Part shown: piece after piece, positions 1-7,051 of the stretch | How the letters are laid out: each line of letters begins with the position of its first letter | Position numbering within the stretch: the stretch's first letter is position 1 | Assembly: GCA_964592475.1 (NCBI GenBank) | Contig: CAZQEZ010000197.1 | Coordinates: 1-7,056, forward strand | DNA length: 7,056 bases | Direction: 5' to 3' | Origin: CAZQEZ01 sp964592475 | GTDB taxonomy: Bacteria; Bacteroidota; Bacteroidia; Cytophagales; Cyclobacteriaceae | The notes under the pieces: model-generated | Databases searched by the model: none | Told to the model about the DNA's origin: nothing | What the model saw: the letters and a program-made list of their open reading frames with translations, nothing else | Translations under genes and position numbers: made by a program

Positions 1-531
1 TTATCCGAAAGAGTAACGGTATATTTTCTACCTTCGTTCCTGTAGTCTTTGGCTTAAAAAGCTACCGAGTCATTATCCAGATCTAAGATTCTGCTGTTTG
101 CACCCCGTAGGATCGTCCGCTACGACATCAAGTTGACAGACACTGAAACAAAAAAGGTATTCTATAACAAGCTAACATTTATATATCTTGAAATGCCCAA
201 GTTCAATAAAACCATTGATGAGCTTGAAACAAGGTTTGACAAATGGCTTTTCGTGCTTCGCAACTTTAACAAATTAGACAGGGTACCAGATAAACTACGG
301 GAGCAGATATTTGACAAGCTCTTTGAAACAGCAGAAATCGCAAAATTTACACCTGCACAGATTCAGTCATATGAGGACAGTTTGAAGTACTATCGTGACC
401 TGAAAAACTCTTAAAGGGGTTTTGAGATAGCTCGAAAAGCTTTGGCAAAAGGATATTCAGTAGAAGAGGTAATGGAGTTGACAGAGTTGACAAGAGCACA
501 GATAGAGCAGATAAAAATTAACGAGGGGTAA
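1..531 (+). pseudogene. Degraded Rpn-type PD-(D/E)XK nuclease family transposase, C-terminal part
   Basis: This is the 3' part of a recombination-promoting nuclease/putative transposase gene of the PD-(D/E)XK family, common in multiple copies in Bacteroidota. The longest open stretch (133-414) has the family-typical segment KLTFIYLEMPKFNKT, then FDKWLFVLRNFNKL and a YEDSLKYYRDLKN end. A TTG at 133 is not the real start: the same frame reads back to 58 and gives RYDIK just before LTDTETK, as intact members do. A stop at 55-57 closes this frame, and scraps resembling the family's STF segment sit in another frame around 33-50, so frameshifts are likely. An in-frame TAA at 412-414 precedes further family-like tail sequence (430-528, ARKALAKGYSVEEVMELTEL) ending at TAA 529-531. 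Intact members have a longer charged linker here. The catalytic N-terminal region lies outside the window or is unrecognisable. Family recognition is from memory. Confidence 0.75.
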
Positions 532-730
532 CACTTGCATACCATTGCAAGCCCTTAAATTCGTGAAGCATGCTTTTATCTTCTAACCTTGCCAATATTC
601 GATAAAAAGTATTCTTATTCATTTTCTCTTTAAGATGTTCTACCAAGTCTATCGCTAACAATGCTTCACTGGTTTGTTCAAAGAGTTCGAGCAAGCTATT
701 AACCGATTTTATTTTTCTTTTTATACCCAA
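518..730 (-). pseudogene. Truncated Fur-family transcriptional regulator (DNA-binding half only)
   Basis: The 70-residue product matches the N-terminal winged helix of the short (about 120-130 aa) Fur-family repressors of Bacteroidota. It has helices over residues 11-35, a recognition helix around 38-50 with NKNTFYRILARLE, and a wing ending in LQWYA (61-65). After A65 (about position 536) similarity stops, and SVTPR plus a stop follow. The family's Cys/His metal-site region (CxxC, HxHFxCxxC) is absent. Sequence beyond this point is the tail of the nuclease pseudogene. Inserting one base after gca would restore the family's KC after WYA, so a small frame break may accompany the truncation. The start is a TTG at 728-730. 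It aligns with the usual initiator Met, and no ATG lies between it and an upstream in-frame stop. The gene diverges from the metal-uptake operon, the usual place for its regulator. Without the second domain it should not dimerise or sense metal normally, so a pseudogene is favoured. A functional stub cannot be excluded. Confidence 0.72.
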
Positions 731-741
731 GTTATAAAATT

Positions 742-760
742 AATGCAATTAAGTTGCATT
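742..760. promoter_or_regulatory. 19-bp palindrome, candidate Fur/Zur-family operator
   Basis: AATGCAATTAAGTTGCATT is an imperfect palindrome centred on base 751. Eight of nine base pairs match, including seven consecutive outer pairs (AATGCAA/TTGCATT). The size and the central unpaired base fit the 19-bp operators of Fur-family regulators. It lies between a Fur-family gene fragment and a metal-uptake operon and overlaps the -33 element of the operon promoter, where bound repressor would block RNA polymerase. A second small palindrome, TTTGCAAA (759-766), overlaps its right edge. Binding by a Zur-like protein is inferred. Confidence 0.6.
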
Positions 761-783
761 TGCAAATTTATTTATTATTTTTG
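754..783 (+). promoter_or_regulatory. Bacteroidota-type promoter of the receptor operon
   Basis: TATTTTTG at 776-783 is a full match to the Bacteroidota -7 consensus TANNTTTG. A TTG at 754-756 lies 19 nt upstream, inside the usual 17-23 nt spacing for the -33 element. Transcription would begin near 788-792, leaving an A-rich leader of about 45 nt before the ATG at 836, with no strong Shine-Dalgarno site. That is normal in this phylum. The leader has AACTTAA twice (804-810 and 817-823). Confidence 0.6.
763..770 (-). promoter_or_regulatory. Possible -7 element for the divergent Fur-family gene
   Basis: Read on the minus strand these bases are TAAATTTG, matching TANNTTTG. Transcription would start inside the palindrome at 742-760, about 25 nt before the TTG start at 730, so one operator could control both directions (autoregulation). 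No TTG is found at the proper upstream distance on this strand and the region is AT-rich, so chance is a real alternative. Confidence 0.3.
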
Positions 784-835
784 TACTGATACTTCGTTGA
801 AAAAACTTAACAAACCAACTTAAAAATCTTAAATT

Positions 836-3151
836 ATGTTTAAATATACTCTTTTTCCCATTCTGCTATTGTTATTGGTAAATAATGTGCATGCCCAAAA
901 TCTCATAAAGGGTAAAATAACCAACCAAGATGGTGATCCCCTTGTAGGGGTTAATGTGTTTTTACATCAGAATATAACAGGCACTACAAGCCAGGAAGAT
1001 GGTACCTATCAACTTAAAATACCCTCAAACCTTGAAGTGCTCACTTTAGAGTTTTCCTATGTAGGCTACCGGACTCAAGCCAAAACTATCAATCTAAAGG
1101 AAGATGCTTATTCGGATTATACCTTTGATATTCAGCTTGAGGCATCCCAACTTGAGCTACAAGAAATAACTGTCTCCGCTGGTTTTATCAAGCAAAAGGA
1201 TGAAGTGTCATATCCTATTGAAACTGTAAGGGAAACAGATATTGTAACGACTGGCGAAGTCAATCTGGCAAGAGCCATAGCACGTACTCCTGGTGTTTAT
1301 TTTACTAATTTTGGATTGGGTGGTGGTCAGCCAGTGATTAGAGGCTTAACTAAAACGAATCTGGTTACACTCAATAATGGTATTAAACAGGAAGTTTTTC
1401 AATTTTCATCTAACCACCCCTTCCTTATTGACGAATATACGGCTTCACACGTTGAAATCATCAAAGGGCCTGCTTCGTTGCAATACGGCTCGGATGCGGT
1501 GGCTGGTGTGGTAAATGTGATTAGAGAACGCCCGGCAAAAGTTAATAGCATAGAAGGTGATGTAGTTTCGCAATATCACAGCAATACCAATGGGTTCGTT
1601 AACAGCGCTGGAGTAAAAGGTAGTTTTGATAAATTCTTTTTTGGGGTACGCGGTAGCTTAAAATCGCACGAAGATTATTCAGATGGTGAGGGAAATGTGG
1701 TAAACAATACCCGGCTCAATGAAAGCAACCTCAGCTTAAATACAGGCCTCCGTACAGACCGGGGAATTTTCACATTGAACTACAATTACACCGATGCTGA
1801 ATATGGCGTTCAAACTCAGCCTCAAATCAATCTTTTTGCAAATCCATTGGCACCAACATTGTTAACCGAAGACCGTGAGAACCAGGTGTGGTATCAAGAT
1901 TTACGGAATCAACTGATTAGTTCGAATAATACCGTTTTCCTGGGTAAAAATACTTTAAATGTTGATTTAGGTTACCAAACAAATATACGCGAATTTACTG
2001 CGGGTGGAATAAATCCGCAAGATCAATTGGTTACACCTCAAGCAGTTTCAATGGAGCTAAACACATTTACGTACAACACAAAATTTAAAATACCAACGGG
2101 AAAGAACAATCTTATTTTTGGGGTAAACGGTGCAATAACCAATAATGAAGCCGATGAGGAGAAACCAAATATCCCTATGCCAGATGCTGAAATAAATGAT
2201 ATTGGCGTCTATGCGATTGGCGATTTTCAACTATCTGAAAATTTAATATTAACTTCTGGAGTACGATATGATTACAGAAATATGAGATCATTTCCATTGG
2301 AGACGGCCAATACCAACCGTTTTGAAGTTGATAATACTTACAGCAATGTAAATGGTTCCTTGGGTATTACCTATCATGTTTCTGAAAACCAGTTTTTAAA
2401 AGCGAATGTTGCACGCGGTTTCCGTTCGCCAAATATCCCGGAATTAACGCAAAATGGTATTCACGGTGGAAGATTTGAACGTGGCGACCCCGATTTGAAG
2501 GCACAGAGCAATTATCAACTGGATTTAACCTATCATCTGCATACGAGCTGGGCTACCTTAAATATAGCTCCCTTTTTCAATACCATCAACAACTACATGT
2601 ATTTGGTACAAACCAATGAAGATGCATCCATTGGTGGTGGTAAAGTATTTCAGCATGTACAAAACGATGCCAACTTGTATGGTGGTGAGTTAGCCCTAGA
2701 CATCCATCCTGTATCCTGGCTTGGTATTCATGGTAGTTACAGTATGGTTCGTGCTGATATTACGGACGACTCAGAAGGCATAGACCATCCTACCTTTACA
2801 CCACAAGACCGATTGACAGGCGAAATTAAAATTCAGCAAGAAGCGCTTGGTTTTTTTAAAAGGCCCTACTTTTCAGTTGAGGTAATGCACTTTCTTGAAC
2901 AAACTCGCACAGGACAAAATGAGGCCAGCACGCCCGCTTTTACCTTACTCAATGCCAGAATAGGAGCAAGTTTAGCCATTGGTAAGCAAGATCTTGACCT
3001 TTTCATTACAGGAAGCAACCTGGCCAACGAAACTTATATCGATCATTTGTCAGTTACCAGACCGCTAGGATTAAATATGATAGGTCGAAACATCATGTTC
3101 GGCTTACGTTTACCGTTTGGTTTTGACATGAAGAACTCTAAACAATCTTAA
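836..3151 (+). CDS. TonB-dependent outer-membrane receptor, probable metal (zinc) uptake
   Basis: This 771-residue outer-membrane receptor would take up a scarce metal or metal complex, energised by TonB-ExbBD. Residues 1-20 form a signal peptide (cleavage after VHA). Residues 23-105 form a carboxypeptidase-regulatory-like beta domain typical of Bacteroidota receptors, and QEITVSAG (109-116) resembles a TonB box. The plug spans about 125-232, with the conserved VEIIKGPASLQYGSDAVAG segment (206-224). The rest is the 22-strand barrel. The FRSPNIPEL segment followed by NGIH (540-543) and GDPDL (550-554) resembles metal-type receptors such as ZnuD, and several histidines occur in predicted loops. 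The last strand ends in FGLRLPF, but ten extra residues follow where most receptors stop at the aromatic residue. It is the first gene of a likely three-gene operon behind the candidate operator. The receptor call is secure. Zinc is inferred from the COG0523 neighbour; cobalamin, copper or a metallophore are alternatives. Confidence 0.93.
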   Translation: MFKYTLFPILLLLLVNNVHAQNLIKGKITNQDGDPLVGVNVFLHQNITGTTSQEDGTYQLKIPSNLEVLTLEFSYVGYRTQAKTINLKEDAYSDYTFDIQLEASQLELQEITVSAGFIKQKDEVSYPIETVRETDIVTTGEVNLARAIARTPGVYFTNFGLGGGQPVIRGLTKTNLVTLNNGIKQEVFQFSSNHPFLIDEYTASHVEIIKGPASLQYGSDAVAGVVNVIRERPAKVNSIEGDVVSQYHSNTNGFVNSAGVKGSFDKFFFGVRGSLKSHEDYSDGEGNVVNNTRLNESNLSLNTGLRTDRGIFTLNYNYTDAEYGVQTQPQINLFANPLAPTLLTEDRENQVWYQDLRNQLISSNNTVFLGKNTLNVDLGYQTNIREFTAGGINPQDQLVTPQAVSMELNTFTYNTKFKIPTGKNNLIFGVNGAITNNEADEEKPNIPMPDAEINDIGVYAIGDFQLSENLILTSGVRYDYRNMRSFPLETANTNRFEVDNTYSNVNGSLGITYHVSENQFLKANVARGFRSPNIPELTQNGIHGGRFERGDPDLKAQSNYQLDLTYHLHTSWATLNIAPFFNTINNYMYLVQTNEDASIGGGKVFQHVQNDANLYGGELALDIHPVSWLGIHGSYSMVRADITDDSEGIDHPTFTPQDRLTGEIKIQQEALGFFKRPYFSVEVMHFLEQTRTGQNEASTPAFTLLNARIGASLAIGKQDLDLFITGSNLANETYIDHLSVTRPLGLNMIGRNIMFGLRLPFGFDMKNSKQS

Positions 3152-3162
3152 AATTAAACACA

Positions 3163-3882
3163 ATGAAAAATTCAATTAATCGCCTTCTAAGTATTTTCCT
3201 GCTAACCATGGTGCTTACTGCATGTGGAAATCAGAATAAAAAAGAAAACCAAGAAACTTCTGTAAAACCTGATACGGTCAAGGAAGTTGAGCCTCAAGTG
3301 ATTCTGGAAAATCAATACGCCAAAGTAGTAAAAGTAAGTCTGGCGCCAGGAGAAGCCTTGGCTGCGCACGAAGGAAAGAAGCGGTTGATTTATTCCCTTT
3401 CCGATTATAGTATTGCATGGGAAGAAGCCGGTAAGGATGAAGGCGTGAAAATGTGGAAAAAGGGGGATGTTCACTTCCACGAAGCTGGTAGTCACGCTGC
3501 TAAAAACAATGGGGATTCCACGGCGGAATGGCTGGCATTCATCAAAAAAGATGCAGAGTTGCCCGAATGTGGAGAAAATACCCTGGACAATGACGTAAAT
3601 AGTATTGCTCCTGATTTTGCTGATAAACGCTTCGATAATGATGTATTCAAAATTACCGAAGTGACCATCCCGCAGGGAGAAAGCATCCCCATGCATGCCG
3701 GTGTGAATCGTATTATTTACTCCCTTTCTGACTATCAGATCGCCTACGAATCGGAGCAGGAAGGTAAAGGGGAAAAGACGTTTAAAAGCGGTAATATCCA
3801 TTGGCATGAAGCCTGCCAGCACGCATTAGAAAACACGGGTGAAACAGAGGCAAAGTTCATGGTAGTAGCTTTTAAAAAATAA
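3163..3882 (+). CDS. Lipoprotein with two tandem cupin-like domains, possible periplasmic metal binder
   Basis: The 239-residue product has a lipoprotein signal ending in the lipobox LTAC, with Cys21 as the lipidated residue. The residues after it (GNQNKKE) are not acidic, so it lacks the usual Bacteroidota surface-export signal and probably faces the periplasm. A charged linker leads to two homologous modules, about 45-129 and 155-239. Each has PxGE, a lone His (H69/H178), R-[LI]-IYSLSDY, then an HxHEA..HA...N motif (H104, H106, H111, N115; H213, H215, H220, N224) and ends in FKK or IKK. This resembles cupin beta-barrels, whose second motif ends H-x3-N, although the classical first HxH motif is reduced to one His. 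Cys136 and Cys218 could add ligands or form a disulfide. It lies 11 bp after the receptor and 23 bp before the GTPase gene. I infer metal binding or handover. I do not recognise a characterised homologue, and a catalytic cupin role is possible. Confidence 0.8.
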   Translation: MKNSINRLLSIFLLTMVLTACGNQNKKENQETSVKPDTVKEVEPQVILENQYAKVVKVSLAPGEALAAHEGKKRLIYSLSDYSIAWEEAGKDEGVKMWKKGDVHFHEAGSHAAKNNGDSTAEWLAFIKKDAELPECGENTLDNDVNSIAPDFADKRFDNDVFKITEVTIPQGESIPMHAGVNRIIYSLSDYQIAYESEQEGKGEKTFKSGNIHWHEACQHALENTGETEAKFMVVAFKK

Positions 3883-3905
3883 TTCCACTATCATTTAAAA
3901 ACTAT

Positions 3906-5129
3906 ATGACTTCCAATAAAAAACTTCCCGTAACCGTATTAAGCGGGTTTCTTGGTGCAGGGAAAACCACCCTACTCAACCACGTTTTGCACAATAAAGA
4001 AGGGTTAAAAGTAGCCGTAATTGTGAATGATATGAGCGAAGTAAATGTGGATGCCGAATTAGTAAAAAGCGAAAACACGCTATCTCGCACCGAAGAAAAG
4101 CTGGTGGAAATGAGTAACGGCTGCATCTGTTGTACACTGCGCGAAGACTTAATGATAGAGGTAGAACGGTTGGCAAAGGAAAATCGCTTTGACTACTTAC
4201 TCATAGAAAGTACAGGCATAAGTGAACCTGTTCCAGTTGCGCAAACCTTCTCATTTGTAGATGAGGAAAAAGGCATTGACTTGTCTCGTTTCAGCTACGT
4301 GGATACTATGGTAACGGTGGTTGATGCGTTCAATTTCTTTAAAGACTTTGGCAGCCCGGAAACATTAATGGATCGGGAACTCACTGATATGGAAGGCGAC
4401 TACCGAACCATTGTTAATCTATTGACTGACCAAATTGAATTTGCAAATGTCATAATTTTAAACAAAACCGACCTGGTAACGGCGGAGCACCTTGGTATTC
4501 TAAAGGCAGCGATTCACAAACTCAATCCATCTGCAAAAATTATTGAGTCCAGTTTTAGCAAGGTACCACCCAAAGAGATTTTAAATACAGGTTTGTTCAA
4601 TTTTGAAGAAGCTGAACAAAGTGCAGGTTGGATTGAAGAACTGAACAAAAACGAACATAACCCTGAAACCGAAGAATATGGTATCGGTTCTTTTGTTTAC
4701 CGAAGTAAAAAACCTTTTGATCCCGTGCGATTTTGGCAGTATGTTCAGCATAAGTTTCCAAGCACCATTATTCGCAGCAAGGGGCTTTTTTGGTTAGCTT
4801 CTCGCCCTGAGCAGGCATTAGTTTGGAGTCAAGCGGGCGGCTCCTTAAAAGCTGAAAGCGCGGGCGTTTGGTGGAGCAGTATGCCTTATGAGAAAAGAAT
4901 AGAGTACGTAGCATTCATAGAAAATCAAAAACATATTGAATCCGGATGGGACAAAACCTTTGGTGACCGAAAAAATGAAATTGTCTTTATAGGTCAGGAT
5001 ATGGATGAAGAAAATATTATATCTGACCTTGAAAATTGTTTGTCAACAGATGAAGAGTTGTTGAATAACTCTTGGAAAAATGGGTATGATGATGAGTGGT
5101 CCGTTCCACGGGCATATGCATTGGATTAA
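3906..5129 (+). CDS. COG0523/CobW-family GTPase, probable zinc metallochaperone (ZigA/YciC type)
   Basis: This 407-residue G3E-family P-loop GTPase is close in length to the ZigA/YciC (ZagA) zinc-starvation chaperones. Its Walker A is GFLGAGKTT (14-22). The family-defining metal-site CxCC motif is C73-I-C-C76. A switch-like ESTG lies at 101-104, VVDAF with Asp140 follows, and the guanine-specificity motif NKTD is at 186-189. The C-terminal CobW_C domain covers about 260-390, starting near YGIGSFVYRSKKPF and including the conserved GLFWLASRP segment. The end (GYDDEWSVPRAYALD) looks complete. Family members use GTP hydrolysis to load metal into client proteins in the cytoplasm, and many are induced by zinc deficiency through Zur. 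The ATG at 3906 is right before the P-loop, as usual, and 23 bp after the lipoprotein gene. A CobW-like (cobalt) or nitrile-hydratase-activator role is less likely, as no such partner genes are nearby. There is no long His-rich loop. Confidence 0.93.
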   Translation: MTSNKKLPVTVLSGFLGAGKTTLLNHVLHNKEGLKVAVIVNDMSEVNVDAELVKSENTLSRTEEKLVEMSNGCICCTLREDLMIEVERLAKENRFDYLLIESTGISEPVPVAQTFSFVDEEKGIDLSRFSYVDTMVTVVDAFNFFKDFGSPETLMDRELTDMEGDYRTIVNLLTDQIEFANVIILNKTDLVTAEHLGILKAAIHKLNPSAKIIESSFSKVPPKEILNTGLFNFEEAEQSAGWIEELNKNEHNPETEEYGIGSFVYRSKKPFDPVRFWQYVQHKFPSTIIRSKGLFWLASRPEQALVWSQAGGSLKAESAGVWWSSMPYEKRIEYVAFIENQKHIESGWDKTFGDRKNEIVFIGQDMDEENIISDLENCLSTDEELLNNSWKNGYDDEWSVPRAYALD

Positions 5130-5157
5130 AAAAGTACTGGCTAAATTATTTTATAAA

Positions 5158-5178
5158 AGCAATAGTGGGTTTATTGCT
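5158..5178. repeat. Small inverted repeat after the GTPase gene
   Basis: AGCAATA (5158-5164) and TATTGCT (5172-5178) are perfect 7-bp inverted arms around a 7-nt loop, 29 bases after the end of the operon. A transcript could form a weak hairpin, but no T-run follows on the plus strand, so it is a poor intrinsic terminator. The rest of the 5130-5296 gap shows no clear promoter; a GGAAGAAAAGACAGGAAACG leader precedes the next gene. Confidence 0.3.
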
Positions 5179-5296
5179 GAAATACAGTTCTGTGCATTTA
5201 ATAAAAGCCATTGCCAAATCGACCGTAAAGTGCTTTTAAAGACGCTAATTATAAAATGAGTAAACCGATACAAAAAGGAAGAAAAGACAGGAAACG

Positions 5297-7051
5297 ATGA
5301 AATTTCTTTCACATGTAATTTTGGGTTTAATAGGCCTTTCGCTGAAAAGTGCTAATGCTCAAGTCATTGATTTTGGATTTGAAGGAGGTGGAGAGCCATC
5401 CATAGCGTCATACCATTCTTGGTATTTTGGAGCAGAAGGATATGAAACCTTGATTGACTCGAGCACTTTTCGTTCCGGGACATCAAGTCTTAGAACAAAA
5501 CAGAAATATGAGGTGGACGATATTATGTACCAAGGATTAGCATCTCATCTTATACCTGAGAAGTTAGTTGCAGGGAAAGAAGTGGAAATATCAAGTTGGA
5601 TAAAAGCTGAAAAGGCTAACGCAAAGGCTGGTATAAGATTATTCGGGTATGCAGATAATTGGGAACTAATTACAAGGGTTTATAAAGATACAGTCGAAAT
5701 AAAGGGCAATATTGAATGGACAAAAATTACTTTGAAAGCCAAGGTTCATCAAGATGTTAAACAAGTAATGTTTCAACTCAAATTTAAAGGTGAAGGTACA
5801 GCTTGGTTTGATGATGTTACGGTTAGGGTAAATGGCAAAAAATACAAACCCTCTGATGCGCAAAAGTTTATCGTGTCCCCTACCCAAAAGGAAATTGAGT
5901 GGCTTCAAAACAATGTTATACCTTTTAAAAGTACCGATATAAATGATGATCTTTCTGACCTTTCTTTTGTGAAATCATTGATAGGTGATGCAAGAGTTGT
6001 TGCTATGGGAGAAGCAACTCACGGCACGAGCGAGCATTTGACCGTAAAAAACCGCATGATTCGCTATTTGATAACAGAACTTGGTTTTAATGCTGTGGTA
6101 GTGGAAGCCGATATGACAGCAGTAGAATATGTGAACAATTATGTACTCCATGGAGCAGGAGACGCCAAAGAGGTCTTAAATAAATTACGCTATTGGAGTT
6201 TGAGAAATGAAGAGGTTTTGGGATTAGTAGAGTGGATGCGAAAGTACAATACTAACGCTTCCCGTAAAGTTCATTTCAGAGGAATAGATATTCAGGGCAT
6301 GAAATACACGCTTAATAATTTAATGGAGTTCGTTAGAAAATCCGACTATCCATTGAAACAAACTTTTTTTGACGAATATGCTACGATTGAACGATTAAAC
6401 AAAGTATTCCAAAAAAATTGGTACCGTACAAAGGAAAAGCGCCCTTTATTAGTAGATTCTAGTTTAGAAATATCCGGGAATTGGCTGCAGACTTTTCAAA
6501 ATGCAAATGCAAACCCATGGATACTTCAAAATGTAAGATTGGTCAATCAATTTGTTGAAACAGTAGCTACCGGTCGTAGCACAAGAGACAAATCAATGGC
6601 AGAGAACGTTATTTGGTTACAAAAGGAACATGAGAAAATCATTGTCTGGGCACATAATGCCCATGTGAAGAAAAGCAATCGCTACAATACCTTGGGGTCA
6701 AGTTTGGCGAATACTTTCAAAGACTTTATATCCGTTGGTTTTACGATGAACCAAGGCAAATATTTGGCTTATGGAGAAACTGGGTTAGATACTTTCTCTG
6801 TACAACCCATTTTGCATAATAGCTATGAAATGTACTTTAGCAAAGCAGATATACCGCTGTTCGCTTTGGATTTACGGAAAGCAAGTAAAAATGAATTGGC
6901 AAGTAAATGGTTAACTGAAACTAAGTTTGGCAGAGATGTAGGCGCTCATGGATTTATTTCAACAGGCTATTATCCTTTTATATTAAGTGATGATTTTGAC
7001 ATCATGATTTATACGGAAAGTACAAAACCAACAACCGTTTTAAAAAGATAA
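5297..7051 (+). CDS. Secreted erythromycin-esterase-family protein with N-terminal beta-sandwich-like domain
   Basis: The 584-residue product has a signal peptide (about 1-21, ending SANA-Q), so it works in the periplasm or outside. Residues 23-182 look like a jelly-roll, carbohydrate-binding-type domain: DFGFEG start, SGTSSLRTK, a SSWIKAE strand and a terminal AWFDDVTV, the pattern seen in CBM4/9-like modules. Residues 200-580 match the erythromycin esterase family (EreA/EreB and many uncharacterised relatives). The motif is GEATHG (238-243), with E239 and H242 at the positions of the catalytic Glu/His pair. E270 in VVVEAD is 31 residues after E239, as in EreC, and RDKSMAEN (430-437) and WAHNAH (451-456) are present. 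The enzyme core therefore seems intact. Most family members have unknown substrates, and secretion plus the added domain argues against a cytoplasmic macrolide-resistance enzyme. AGGAAACG precedes the ATG. The 167-bp gap suggests separate transcription from the metal operon. Calling it a resistance gene would be unsafe. Confidence 0.88.
   Translation: MKFLSHVILGLIGLSLKSANAQVIDFGFEGGGEPSIASYHSWYFGAEGYETLIDSSTFRSGTSSLRTKQKYEVDDIMYQGLASHLIPEKLVAGKEVEISSWIKAEKANAKAGIRLFGYADNWELITRVYKDTVEIKGNIEWTKITLKAKVHQDVKQVMFQLKFKGEGTAWFDDVTVRVNGKKYKPSDAQKFIVSPTQKEIEWLQNNVIPFKSTDINDDLSDLSFVKSLIGDARVVAMGEATHGTSEHLTVKNRMIRYLITELGFNAVVVEADMTAVEYVNNYVLHGAGDAKEVLNKLRYWSLRNEEVLGLVEWMRKYNTNASRKVHFRGIDIQGMKYTLNNLMEFVRKSDYPLKQTFFDEYATIERLNKVFQKNWYRTKEKRPLLVDSSLEISGNWLQTFQNANANPWILQNVRLVNQFVETVATGRSTRDKSMAENVIWLQKEHEKIIVWAHNAHVKKSNRYNTLGSSLANTFKDFISVGFTMNQGKYLAYGETGLDTFSVQPILHNSYEMYFSKADIPLFALDLRKASKNELASKWLTETKFGRDVGAHGFISTGYYPFILSDDFDIMIYTESTKPTTVLKR

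Noticed and set aside
133..414. A free-standing 93-residue protein starting at TTG 133
   Set aside because: The same frame reads upstream into family-typical RYDIK, and the family tail continues after its stop, so it is an interior fragment of a broken gene.
534..551. Inverted repeat CTTGCA-N6-TGCAAG resembling the half-sites of the operator
   Set aside because: It lies in codons of the conserved LQWYA segment of the Fur-family fragment, and its spacing does not match the 742-760 palindrome, so coding origin explains it.
3202..3822. Long minus-strand open frame opposite the lipoprotein gene
   Set aside because: It is antisense to a gene with a clear lipobox and duplicated domain; its product has no recognisable family features and reflects codon bias of the real gene.
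5158..5178. Intrinsic terminator for the metal operon
   Set aside because: The 7-bp stem is AT-rich and is followed by GAAATACAG, with no T-run, on the coding strand.
5116..5259. A 47-codon plus-strand reading frame beginning ATGCATTGG and overlapping the end of the GTPase gene
   Set aside because: It overlaps the GTPase stop, has no recognisable domain or clear ribosome-binding site, and its length is expected by chance in AT-rich DNA.
5297..7051. Macrolide-resistance gene
   Set aside because: Family membership alone does not show macrolide esterase activity; the signal peptide and extra N-terminal domain differ from known resistance enzymes.
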